A DNA stretch of 13,233 bases from Gracilibacteraceae bacterium. Lineage in GTDB: Bacteria > Bacillota > Desulfitobacteriia > Desulfitobacteriales > Syntrophobotulaceae. Shown piece after piece: positions 8,068 through 13,233 of the stretch. The notes under the pieces are model-generated. The model had not been told where the DNA came from. It saw nothing but the letters and a program-made list of their open reading frames with translations, and did no database searches. Location: positions 1-13,233 of the forward strand of contig JAISQG010000026.1 of NCBI GenBank assembly GCA_031274335.1, given 5' to 3'. The stretch's first letter is position 1. Every line of letters begins with the position of its first letter. The translations under genes and the position numbers were made by a program.

Positions 8068-8730
8068 TTGACAGGGGCTTTGCATAATGAACCGGAGGAG
8101 TGCGGAGGGGCGGAAGTTCATGATGAGGAATGGGTTGAATTAGCAAAAACGGGAGATGTTGGCGCGCAGGAATTCCTCATCAATAAATATAAAAATTTTG
8201 TGCGGGCCAAAGCCCGGTCGTATTTTCTCATTGGGGCTGACCGCGAAGATATAATTCAGGAGGGCATGATCGGCCTATACAAGGCGATTCGCGATTTTCG
8301 CGGCGACAAATTGTCCTCTTTCCGCGCTTTTGCGGAGCTTTGTGTCACGCGGCAGATCATCACGGCCATCAAGACAGCCACGCGGCAGAAGCACATTCCC
8401 CTGAATTCCTACGTTTCGCTGAACAAACCCATTTATGACGATGAATCCGACCGCACGCTGATCGATGTCATATCAGGCGCGCGCATGTCCGATCCCGAGG
8501 AACTCATCATCAGCCGGGAGGAATTTGACGACATTGAGGAAAAAATGGGAGAGATTCTCAGCTCATTGGAATGGGAAGTGCTGATGGCTTATTTGGATGG
8601 AAAATCTTACCAGGAAATTGCCGCTGAATTGCGCCGGCATGTCAAGTCGATTGATAACGCGTTGCAGCGGGTGAAGCGCAAACTGGAACGCTATCTGGAA
8701 AACAGGGCCGAATTGAATTACCGTCAGTAG
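8068..8730 (+). CDS. sigH: RNA polymerase sigma-H factor (Spo0H-like)
   Basis: This sigma-70-family factor directs transition-state and early sporulation genes in Bacillus. Region 2 is nearly identical to that of B. subtilis: KNFVRAKARSYFLIGADRED, DIIQEGMIGLYKAIRDF, then TRQIITAIKTATRQKHIPLN. Region 4 (about 160-212) has the helix-turn-helix YLDGKSYQEIAAELRRHVKS followed by IDNALQRVKRKLE. I chose the TTG at 8068: AGGAG at 8054-8058 is 9 nt upstream, and the 220-residue product aligns within one residue of B. subtilis SigH (218) at its N-terminus. The ATG at 8044 would add eight residues but sits only about 2 nt after the predicted transcription start. rlmB precedes it, without the usual rae1/yacP gene between, and a MOSC gene follows instead of rpmG-secE-nusG. 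Confidence 0.93.
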   Translation: MTGALHNEPEECGGAEVHDEEWVELAKTGDVGAQEFLINKYKNFVRAKARSYFLIGADREDIIQEGMIGLYKAIRDFRGDKLSSFRAFAELCVTRQIITAIKTATRQKHIPLNSYVSLNKPIYDDESDRTLIDVISGARMSDPEELIISREEFDDIEEKMGEILSSLEWEVLMAYLDGKSYQEIAAELRRHVKSIDNALQRVKRKLERYLENRAELNYRQ

Positions 8731-8757
8731 GGAACTTATTTTCAGGGAGGGCGCAAA

Positions 8758-9195
8758 ATGGCGATTGTGCTGGCCGTCAACAGCAGCAAGGAAAAAGGCG
8801 TGCCGAAAAAAAATATCGAGGTCGGGTATTTTGTGGCGGATCACGGACTGGAGGGCGATGCCCACGCGGCCTCTTGGCACAGGCAGGTCAGTCTTTTGGG
8901 CAATGAAAGCGTGGAAAAAGTGAAGGCGCTGGGCTTGCCGGATCTGGAATACGGGGCTTTCGCCGAAAACCTGACGACGGAGGGCATAACGCTCTACGAA
9001 TTGCCGGTCGGAACCAAATTGCGCGTCGGCGAAACCCTGATGGAAGTGACCCAGATAGGCAAGGAATGTCACACCGGCTGCGCCATCAGACAAAAGACCG
9101 GAGACTGCGTCATGCCGCGCGAAGGGATATTTACAAAAGTATTGGAGCCGGGCTGGGTGCGGCAGGGAGACAGCATAGAAATCGCAGAACAGTAA
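8758..9195 (+). CDS. MOSC-domain protein
   Basis: The 145-residue protein consists of one MOSC domain, the fold that handles sulfur bound to molybdenum cofactor in MoCo sulfurases and in YiiM/YuaD-type proteins. The family signature is visible: DHGLEGDAHA (about 29-38), RQVSLL, GAFAENLTTEGI, and the cysteine segment GKECHTGCAI with C104 and C108, where one cysteine is the presumed sulfur carrier. Stand-alone MOSC proteins of this size are often found near molybdopterin genes, but none is in view, so the substrate is unknown. GGGAGGG at 8745-8751 is 6 nt from the ATG. The 27-nt gap after sigH has no promoter or terminator, so it is probably cotranscribed with sigH. Confidence 0.88.
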   Translation: MAIVLAVNSSKEKGVPKKNIEVGYFVADHGLEGDAHAASWHRQVSLLGNESVEKVKALGLPDLEYGAFAENLTTEGITLYELPVGTKLRVGETLMEVTQIGKECHTGCAIRQKTGDCVMPREGIFTKVLEPGWVRQGDSIEIAEQ

Positions 9196-9247
9196 ACGAA
9201 AAGCGCAAAACGCAAAACGCTACTGTTCAGACCTCTGGGACGCCGAA

Positions 9248-9269
9248 CGGGCGAGGCTTGCCTCGCCCG
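9248..9269. repeat. Perfect 10-bp inverted repeat beside the first dispersed repeat
   Basis: CGGGCGAGGC (9248-9257) is followed after TT by its exact complement (9260-9269). The right arm runs into the ATTGCGAG-type repeat that begins at 9266. No T-run follows on the + strand, so it is a weak candidate for a terminator of the sigH-MOSC unit and may be part of the repeat element. Confidence 0.6.
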
Positions 9270-9301
9270 TCATTGCGAGGAGCGGAGCGACGAAGCAATC
9301 C
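9266..9301 (+). repeat. ATTGCGAG-type dispersed palindromic repeat, copy A
   Basis: CCCGTCATTGCGAGGAGC begins a 36-bp unit that ends GCGACGAAGCAATCC. Its outer bases ATTGC and GCAAT are complementary, so the unit is an imperfect palindrome. This is recognisable as a dispersed intergenic repeat found in many unrelated bacteria. Spurious translations such as HCEERSDEA and RHCERSEAIQ are its hallmark. It has no coding role here. Confidence 0.88.
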
Positions 9302-9351
9302 AGCAAGCTCGACTTTTTTCCTCGCGCCGGCCGGAAAGATACGGGCCAGAT

Positions 9352-9390
9352 CCCGTCATTGCGAGGAGCGGAGCGACGAAGCAGCAATCG
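9352..9390 (+). repeat. ATTGCGAG-type dispersed palindromic repeat, copy B
   Basis: Identical to copy A for the first 32 bases, then one extra GCA (GCAGCAATCG instead of GCAATCC). It has the same orientation as A and starts 86 bp after it. Confidence 0.88.
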
Positions 9391-9425
9391 CTTTGTATTG
9401 CATGATAAGGAACTGTGACTGGACT

Positions 9426-9456
9426 GGATTGCTTCGCTGCGCTCGCAATGACGGGG
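9426..9456 (-). repeat. ATTGCGAG-type dispersed palindromic repeat, copy C (inverted)
   Basis: GGATTGCTTCGCTGCGCTCG, then CAATGACGGGG, is the reverse orientation of the same family with a shorter centre (GCGAGCGCAGCGAAGC). With copy B it forms terminal inverted repeats around a 35-bp core (9391-9425), so 9352-9456 has the outline of a roughly 105-bp miniature element. Confidence 0.85.
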
Positions 9457-9507
9457 TCTGAAAAGTAACCGCAAAACACTTCGGGTCAATTTTAGTTCGT
9501 ATTTTGC

Positions 9508-9536
9508 TTGACAAAACCTATGGCTTTGGATATAAT
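9508..9536 (+). promoter_or_regulatory. Consensus sigma-A promoter for tRNA-Leu
   Basis: TTGACA (9508-9513) and TATAAT (9531-9536) match consensus at all twelve positions with a 17-bp spacer. Initiation near 9543 leaves about 30 nt before the mature tRNA 5' end. The strength fits a stable RNA gene. Confidence 0.88.
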
Positions 9537-9573
9537 GAAAGCCGTGTTGCGGTTTGGTCTGATAATTTGATAT

Positions 9574-9660
9574 GCGCCCGTGGCGGAACTGGCAGACGCG
9601 TACGGTTCAGGTCCGTATTTTCGTAAGGAAGTGGAGGTTCAAGTCCTCTCGGGCGCACCA
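9574..9660 (+). tRNA. tRNA-Leu (anticodon CAG)
   Basis: The acceptor stem pairs GCGCCCG (9574-9580) with CGGGCGC (9650-9656), followed by discriminator A and an encoded CCA (9658-9660). The anticodon stem TACGG/CCGTA encloses the seven-base loop TTCAGGT, giving anticodon CAG, which reads CUG. The long variable arm (about TTTTCGTAAGGAAG) is as expected for a class II leucine tRNA, and the T loop is TTCAAGT. The 87-nt length is normal. It is a single-gene unit with its own promoter and terminator. Confidence 0.96.
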
Positions 9661-9715
9661 ACTTGTTTGTCCAATCTAGATATTGGGCTGAAAAGACGGT
9701 ATCCATGCGGGTTTG

Positions 9716-9751
9716 CGGGATTTCAGAGCGCGGTTTCTGAAATCCCGTTTT
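9716..9751 (+). terminator. Intrinsic terminator after tRNA-Leu
   Basis: A perfect 12-bp stem, CGGGATTTCAGA (9716-9727) with 9736-9747, closes an 8-base loop and is followed by TTTT. It lies 55 nt after the tRNA and should separate it from the genes downstream. Confidence 0.85.
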
Positions 9752-9758
9752 CGTAGAG

Positions 9759-9790
9759 TTGAACAGCATTTTCCCTTTATTTGTTACTAT
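9759..9790 (+). promoter_or_regulatory. Possible promoter for the capD unit
   Basis: An extended -10 (TG, one base, then TACTAT at 9785-9790) lies downstream of TTGAAC (9759-9764). The 20-bp spacing is too long for a normal -35 pairing, so the -10 may work alone. A promoter is expected here because the tRNA terminator lies just upstream. Confidence 0.35.
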
Positions 9791-9828
9791 GAGGCGTAAA
9801 TGGCCCCAGCCGGAAGCGAGGAAAAAAT

Positions 9829-9900
9829 ATGCGTTCACCGGAAGATAGTTTTGTTTTGTCGAACGGAGTCAAAATCCCCTGCGGGGGCTTTGCTTTTTGA
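9829..9900 (+). CDS. 23-residue ORF coupled to capD; possible leader peptide or aldo/keto reductase remnant
   Basis: An ATG at 9829 is preceded by GAGGA (9818-9822) at a 6-nt spacing. The frame runs 23 codons and stops at TGA 9898-9900, which overlaps the capD ATG by one base (TGATG). The dehydratase gene lacks a well-placed ribosome site of its own: the nearest G-run, 9883-9887, is 12 nt away and inside a hairpin. Translational coupling is therefore plausible. The peptide contains LSNGVKIPCGGF, which resembles the first beta strands of aldo/keto reductases (typically NGVxIPxxGFGT), and diverges right after GF. It could be a broken gene start that now serves as a coupling frame, or a chance resemblance. 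Confidence 0.4.
   Translation: MRSPEDSFVLSNGVKIPCGGFAF
9871..9898 (+). terminator. Terminator-like hairpin inside the leader ORF (possible attenuator)
   Basis: CCCC (9876-9879) pairs with GGGG across the loop TGC. The stem extends by a T-G pair and, past one mismatch, by AAA/TTT, then comes GCTTTTT. It ends two bases before the capD start codon. It could stop transcription unless ribosomes translate the leader frame, or it could limit access to the capD start. The stem is short and imperfect, so its activity is uncertain. Confidence 0.45.
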
Positions 9901-11795
9901 TGTCCGGCAAATTCAGCCGTGCCGGGAGTAAGGTCGCGCCCCATTTGAAGCGCGCTATTCTTCTGGTGTCTTTGGACATACTGCTCATAAATATCGCCCT
10001 GCTCGCCAGTTTCTATTTGCGCCTGGAGGAGCGGCCCGGCGAGCTGGCCGCGTATCGCCCGACTTATCTGGCGGCGGCCGCGGCGGCCACATTGCTCATT
10101 CCCCTCATCTACCGTCTCTTCGGCCTTTACCGCAATATCTGGCGTTATGCCAGCATCGGTGAGCTGTGGTCGGTCGCCCTGGCTTCGACGGCGGGGGTGG
10201 GCGCGGTCGTGGCGCTTTTGTTCGGCGTTTCCCTTGTCGCGGCCTCTATCCCGGATGCCGTCGCTTTCCGCCGTCTGCCGCATATCGTCAGCGTCCTGTT
10301 CTGGCTTTCCGTCATGCTGCTCACGGGCGGAGCGCGTTTTACCCAGCGGGCCGGACATCCGCGCGTTCTGCCGCCGGGCGGGAACGCGAAAAAAATCCTC
10401 ATCATCGGCGCGGGCGACGCGGGCATGGTGGCGCTGCGGGAACTGAAAAACGGCTACCGTTACGGTACGCCCATCGGCTTCGTGGACGACGATCCGCAAA
10501 AAAGCGGCCTCATGCTGCAGGGCGTCCCGGTGCTGGGCACGCGGCTGGATATTCCGGCCCTCGTCCGCGCCCACGCCGCGGATGAAATCATCATCGCCAT
10601 CCCTTCCGCTTCGGGTCAGGAATTGCGCGAAATCGCTGATATTTGCAAAAAAACGCCGGCGGCGCTGAAAATCCTGCCCGGCGTTTACGATATTCTGAGC
10701 GGCAAGCTGACGGTCAGCGCCATCCGCGAAGTGGAACTGGAGGATTTGCTCGGGCGGGCGCCGGTCGATCTGAATGTGGCGGAAGTGGCCGGCTACCTGA
10801 ACGGCCAGGTCGTCCTGGTCACCGGCGCGGGCGGTTCCATCGGCGCCGAGCTCTGCCGCCAGATTCTGCGCTTCGGGCCGCGCCGCGTGATCCTCGGCGG
10901 GCACGGGGAAAACAGCATTTTCGCCATCCAGCAGGAATTGATTTCCGCGCCGGTCACGGCCGAGATTTTTGACATCCGGGACGAGCAGAAAATCCGCCGC
11001 GTTTTCGCCGAATATGCCCCGACCGTCGTTTTCCACGCCGCGGCGCACAAGCATGTCCCCCTCATGGAACATAACCCGGAAGAAGCCCTGCTGAACAATG
11101 TGCTGGGCACGCGCTGCCTGGCGCGGGCCGCGCATGAGAGCCGCGTCCGCGTTTTCATCATGATTTCGACGGATAAGGCCGTGCATCCCGCGAGCGTGAT
11201 GGGCGCTTCGAAAAGGATCGGCGAGATGATCATCCAGGAAATGAACACCCGCTCGGAGACGAAATTCGCCGCCGTGCGCTTCGGCAATGTTCTCGGGAGC
11301 CGCGGCAGCGTCATCCCGACTTTCCGGCGGCAAATCCGCGAGGGCGGGCCCGTGACGGTCACGCACCCGGAAATGACGCGCTATTTCATGACGATCCCCG
11401 AAGCCTGCCAGCTTGTGATTCAGGCGGGGGCGATGGCCGCGGGCGGCGAAATATTCGTGCTGGACATGGGTCAGCCGGTGAAAATAGCTTTTTTGGCCGA
11501 GGAGCTTATCCGCCTGTCCGGTTTCGAGCCGGGCGAGGACATTCAGATCGTTTATACCGGTATCCGGCCGGGGGAAAAATTATATGAGGAATTGCTGACC
11601 GAGGAGGAGGGCACGGCCGCGACGAAGCACCGCCGTATTTTTGTCGGGCGGCCCAACCATATCGACCGCGAGGCGCTGAACGCCTTTGTCGCGGAAGTGC
11701 GCGCGCGCGGGAGCGTGATGGCGGAGGCGGAAATTGTCGCGCTGATTCAGACGCTTCTGCCGGAATTCCGCTCCGGCACGGACAGCGGCGGATGA
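9900..11795 (+). CDS. Membrane-anchored nucleotide-sugar 4,6-dehydratase (CapD/WbpM/PglF family)
   Basis: From ATG 9900 the protein has 631 residues, the normal size for membrane dehydratases that make 4-keto-6-deoxy UDP-HexNAc for capsule, O-antigen or glycan synthesis. About four N-terminal membrane helices (roughly 18-42, 57-77, 90-120, 125-148) precede a CoA-binding-like Rossmann domain with IIGAGDAG (168-175). The catalytic extended-SDR domain begins with the NAD motif TGAGGSIG (308-315). Its active site reads STDKAVHPASVMGASKR (423-439), in which M434 replaces the usual SDR tyrosine and K438 is kept; this Met form is characteristic of the family. GSRGSVIPTF and MTRYFMTIPEA follow. The sugar product cannot be told from sequence alone. 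No glycosyltransferase lies next to it in the window; dprA follows under its own promoter. Confidence 0.92.
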   Translation: MSGKFSRAGSKVAPHLKRAILLVSLDILLINIALLASFYLRLEERPGELAAYRPTYLAAAAAATLLIPLIYRLFGLYRNIWRYASIGELWSVALASTAGVGAVVALLFGVSLVAASIPDAVAFRRLPHIVSVLFWLSVMLLTGGARFTQRAGHPRVLPPGGNAKKILIIGAGDAGMVALRELKNGYRYGTPIGFVDDDPQKSGLMLQGVPVLGTRLDIPALVRAHAADEIIIAIPSASGQELREIADICKKTPAALKILPGVYDILSGKLTVSAIREVELEDLLGRAPVDLNVAEVAGYLNGQVVLVTGAGGSIGAELCRQILRFGPRRVILGGHGENSIFAIQQELISAPVTAEIFDIRDEQKIRRVFAEYAPTVVFHAAAHKHVPLMEHNPEEALLNNVLGTRCLARAAHESRVRVFIMISTDKAVHPASVMGASKRIGEMIIQEMNTRSETKFAAVRFGNVLGSRGSVIPTFRRQIREGGPVTVTHPEMTRYFMTIPEACQLVIQAGAMAAGGEIFVLDMGQPVKIAFLAEELIRLSGFEPGEDIQIVYTGIRPGEKLYEELLTEEEGTAATKHRRIFVGRPNHIDREALNAFVAEVRARGSVMAEAEIVALIQTLLPEFRSGTDSGG

Positions 11796-11831
11796 TGAGG
11801 GTGATTTTTTTGCCCTGATTCGCTCTTTTAT

Positions 11832-11860
11832 TTGACAATAATGTAATTATATGGTACAAT
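11832..11860 (+). promoter_or_regulatory. Sigma-A promoter with extended -10 for dprA
   Basis: TTGACA (11832-11837) and TACAAT (11855-11860) are spaced by 17 bp, and TG at 11852-11853 gives an extended -10. Initiation would be near 11867, about 20 nt ahead of the dprA start. Confidence 0.82.
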
Positions 11861-11887
11861 GGGGCAAAAAGCAGGGAGATGATGTCC

Positions 11888-13015
11888 ATGTCCTTTGTAC
11901 CGTTTGACCCGTCCGCGGATTCGGAAAAAGAAAAGCTGCTGCGCGCTTGTTTTCTGACCTTTCCCGGCATCGGCAGCGGCCATTTGCGCCAGATCATCGA
12001 AATTTGGGGCAGCGCCTCCGCCGCCCAGGCTCGCGCTCCGCGCGACGGCAAGCTGCCGGACGGGTGGCTCCGTGATTTTGCCGGTTGCTGCAAGGCGGCC
12101 GCCCCGGCTCAAATGGCCCAAATCCTCTCTCGGGAGGGAATACGCCTTGCCGCGCCGGAAGAAAGCGAGTACCCTTTGCTGCTCCGGGAATGCCCGGACG
12201 CGCCGCCCCTTCTGTTTTACAAAGGAGAACTCCGGGCCGCTCAGGAAGGAATCGGGATCGTCGGCGCCCGCAAAGCCACGGCTTACGGCAAAGCGGCGGC
12301 CGAACGTCTGGCCAGGGAAATCAGCGGCGCGGGTTTCGTGATCGTCAGCGGCCTGGCCCGCGGCATCGACGGAGCGGCGCACGCAGGCGCGCTTCGCTCC
12401 GGCGGGCTGACCTGGGCTTTCATGGCCGGCGGGCTCGAATATGTTTATCCCCCGGAACACCGGGAACTGGCCGCTAAAATCACCGCAAGCGGCGGTGCGC
12501 TCCTGAGTGAATTCGCGCCGGGCACGCCCTGGCGGCCTCAGCATTTTCCGATGCGCAACCGCCTGATCAGCGGCGTTTCGCGCGGGGTGGTCGTGGTGGA
12601 AGCGGGCGAGCGGAGCGGCAGCCTGATCACCGCGGATTTTGCCCTGGAACAGGGCCGGGATGTTTTTGCCGTGCCGGGACCGATTTTCAGCGAAATCAGC
12701 CTCGGCACTCATCAGCTGCTGCGCTCCGGCGCCTTGCTCGCCGCCTGCGGTGAAGACGTCGCCGGCGAGTACATCAAGCCGGCCGGCGCGAAGGCAACCG
12801 GCGCGAAGGCGGCGGCTCCGCGGCCGGCTCCGCGCCCGGCGGCCGGGCACAAAGAGATTCTGAATTGCTTAAGCGACACGCCCCTGCATATCGACGAGCT
12901 GCGGCGGCAATGCCGGCAAAGCGGGCCGGAAATATCCCTCAGCCTTTTGGAACTCGAATTAGGCGGCCGCATCCTCTCCCTGCCGGGACAGCATTTTGTC
13001 CTCGCACGGGGTTAG
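11888..13015 (+). CDS. dprA: DNA-processing protein DprA (Smf)
   Basis: DprA binds incoming single-stranded DNA during transformation, shields it and loads RecA; many non-competent species also keep it. An N-terminal helical region (about 15-70) leads into the Rossmann-like core, with the phosphate-binding motif VGARKATAYG (125-134), SGLARGIDGAAH (154-165), GGLEYVYPPEH, LLSEFAPG, RNRLISG and ERSGSLITADFALEQGRDVF. The last core motif reads LGTHQLL, with histidine 275 where asparagine is common. A Pro/Ala-rich linker (about 298-320) joins a C-terminal winged-helix domain (321-375). Three in-frame ATGs occur at 11879, 11882 and 11888; GGGAG (11874-11878) is 9 nt from the last, which I chose (375 residues). 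topA, the usual next gene in Bacillota, is not reached in the window. Confidence 0.93.
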   Translation: MSFVPFDPSADSEKEKLLRACFLTFPGIGSGHLRQIIEIWGSASAAQARAPRDGKLPDGWLRDFAGCCKAAAPAQMAQILSREGIRLAAPEESEYPLLLRECPDAPPLLFYKGELRAAQEGIGIVGARKATAYGKAAAERLAREISGAGFVIVSGLARGIDGAAHAGALRSGGLTWAFMAGGLEYVYPPEHRELAAKITASGGALLSEFAPGTPWRPQHFPMRNRLISGVSRGVVVVEAGERSGSLITADFALEQGRDVFAVPGPIFSEISLGTHQLLRSGALLAACGEDVAGEYIKPAGAKATGAKAAAPRPAPRPAAGHKEILNCLSDTPLHIDELRRQCRQSGPEISLSLLELELGGRILSLPGQHFVLARG

Positions 13016-13018
13016 GGA

Positions 13019-13073
13019 GTTAGGGGGTAGTGGGTAGTGGGTAGGGGTTAGGGGGTAGTGGGTAGGGTAGGTG
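13019..13073 (+). repeat. G-rich tandem repeat with G-quadruplex potential
   Basis: GTTAGGGGGTAGTGGGTAG occurs at 13019-13037 and again exactly at 13047-13065, a 28-base period built from smaller GTAGTGG and GTTAGGG units. At least seven runs of three or more G fall on the + strand between 13023 and 13067, enough for a G-quadruplex. The array starts four bases after the dprA stop and is followed by seven T. Its minus-strand reading frame gives peptides such as THYPLTPTHYPLP, a product of the repeat rather than a gene. Confidence 0.85.
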
Positions 13074-13090
13074 TTTTTTTGAAAGAGGCT

Positions 13091-13122
13091 CCCGCGAAGC
13101 GGGTGGGGTTTGCCGTAGCAAA
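13091..13122. repeat. Two small hairpins downstream of dprA
   Basis: CCCGC (13091-13095) pairs with GCGGG (13099-13103) over GAA, and TTTGC (13109-13113) pairs with GCAAA (13118-13122) over CGTA. Both lie between the G-rich repeat and the terminator. No open frame of note occurs from 13016 to the window end. Confidence 0.5.
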
Positions 13123-13148
13123 ACGGACGTGCAATAGGGTTATTGACG

Positions 13149-13182
13149 AAAGGGGGCATTGCCACACGGCAATGCCCCCTTT
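13149..13182. terminator. Strong hairpin terminator, probably bidirectional
   Basis: AAAGGGGGCATTGCC (13149-13163) pairs perfectly over 15 bp with 13168-13182 around the loop ACAC. A on the left and TTT on the right are part of the stem, so it could act from either side. It most likely ends dprA transcription and may also serve a convergent gene beyond the window. Confidence 0.75.
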
Positions 13183-13233
13183 CCCATCTCGCGGTATCCC
13201 CTCCGGCGCCCGGTATTCAATTCAAGCAATAAG

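Noticed and set aside
9248..9456. The repeat cluster considered as a CRISPR array
   Set aside because: Only three copies, one inverted and with a different centre, with spacings of 50 and 35 bp and no cas genes.
9066..9489. Overlapping small frames encoding HCEERSDEA, RHCERSEAIQ and RNDG-type peptides
   Set aside because: These are standard false translations of the dispersed ATTGCGAG-type repeat, not genes.
9777..11366. A 529-codon minus-strand frame opposite the dehydratase gene
   Set aside because: It is the antisense of intact Rossmann motifs and shows the His/Arg/Asp-rich composition of mirror frames.
11796..11831. A terminator after the dehydratase gene
   Set aside because: AGGG and CCCT could pair over four bases around a T-run, but the stem is too short and the T-run lies in the loop.
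11828..12850. A 340-codon minus-strand frame opposite dprA
   Set aside because: DprA motifs on the + strand are complete, and a strong promoter and ribosome site support that strand.
12959..13165. A 68-codon minus-strand frame with THYPLTPTHYPLP
   Set aside because: The peptide repeats merely translate the G-rich tandem array.

Overview
The window looks like chromosomal DNA from a GC-rich member of the Bacillota, probably Clostridia or Negativicutes. The basis is an intact sporulation-type sigma-H gene, the cysS-mrnC-thyX-rlmB-sigH gene order of that phylum, a short AICAR transformylase without the IMP cyclohydrolase domain, and DprA. I cannot name the genus. Every convincing protein gene is on the + strand. 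The long minus-strand open frames are mirror images of GC-rich genes.

Layout. (1) 1-3346: a structured, unassigned leader, then three tightly packed genes for an SPFH protein, a double zinc-ribbon membrane protein and a secreted, membrane-anchored TPM protein. These match Bacillus YdjI, YdjG and YdjH, the module that links PspA to stressed membranes; no pspA is visible here. (2) 3429-4604: short-form purH. (3) 4601-7952: a sigma-A promoter whose -35 box overlaps the purH stop codon, then cysS, mrnC, thyX and rlmB, overlapping or nearly touching, which combine tRNA charging, 23S rRNA maturation and dTMP synthesis. (4) 8007-9195: a near-consensus promoter, sigH, and a MOSC-domain gene. The usual rae1/yacP gene between rlmB and sigH is absent, and so are rpmG-secE-nusG downstream. 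(5) 9196-9900: no established protein gene; three copies of an ATTGCGAG-type dispersed palindromic repeat, a perfect-consensus promoter, tRNA-Leu(CAG), its strong terminator, and a 23-codon frame whose stop overlaps the next start. (6) 9900-11795: a membrane-anchored nucleotide-sugar 4,6-dehydratase of the CapD/WbpM/PglF type. (7) 11832-13233: promoter, dprA, a G-rich tandem repeat that could form a G-quadruplex, and a 15-bp hairpin terminator.

Four promoters share the same architecture, TTGAC(A/G), exactly 17 bp, TA(C/T)AAT, so transcription units can be drawn with some confidence. The least ordinary points are the 23-codon frame with an internal terminator-like hairpin abutting capD (its peptide resembles the N-terminus of aldo/keto reductases), the alternative hairpins in front of the SPFH gene, the broken sigH neighbourhood, and the two repeat clusters. 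I do not see a clearly new defence or biosynthetic system; most of the window is core genome.
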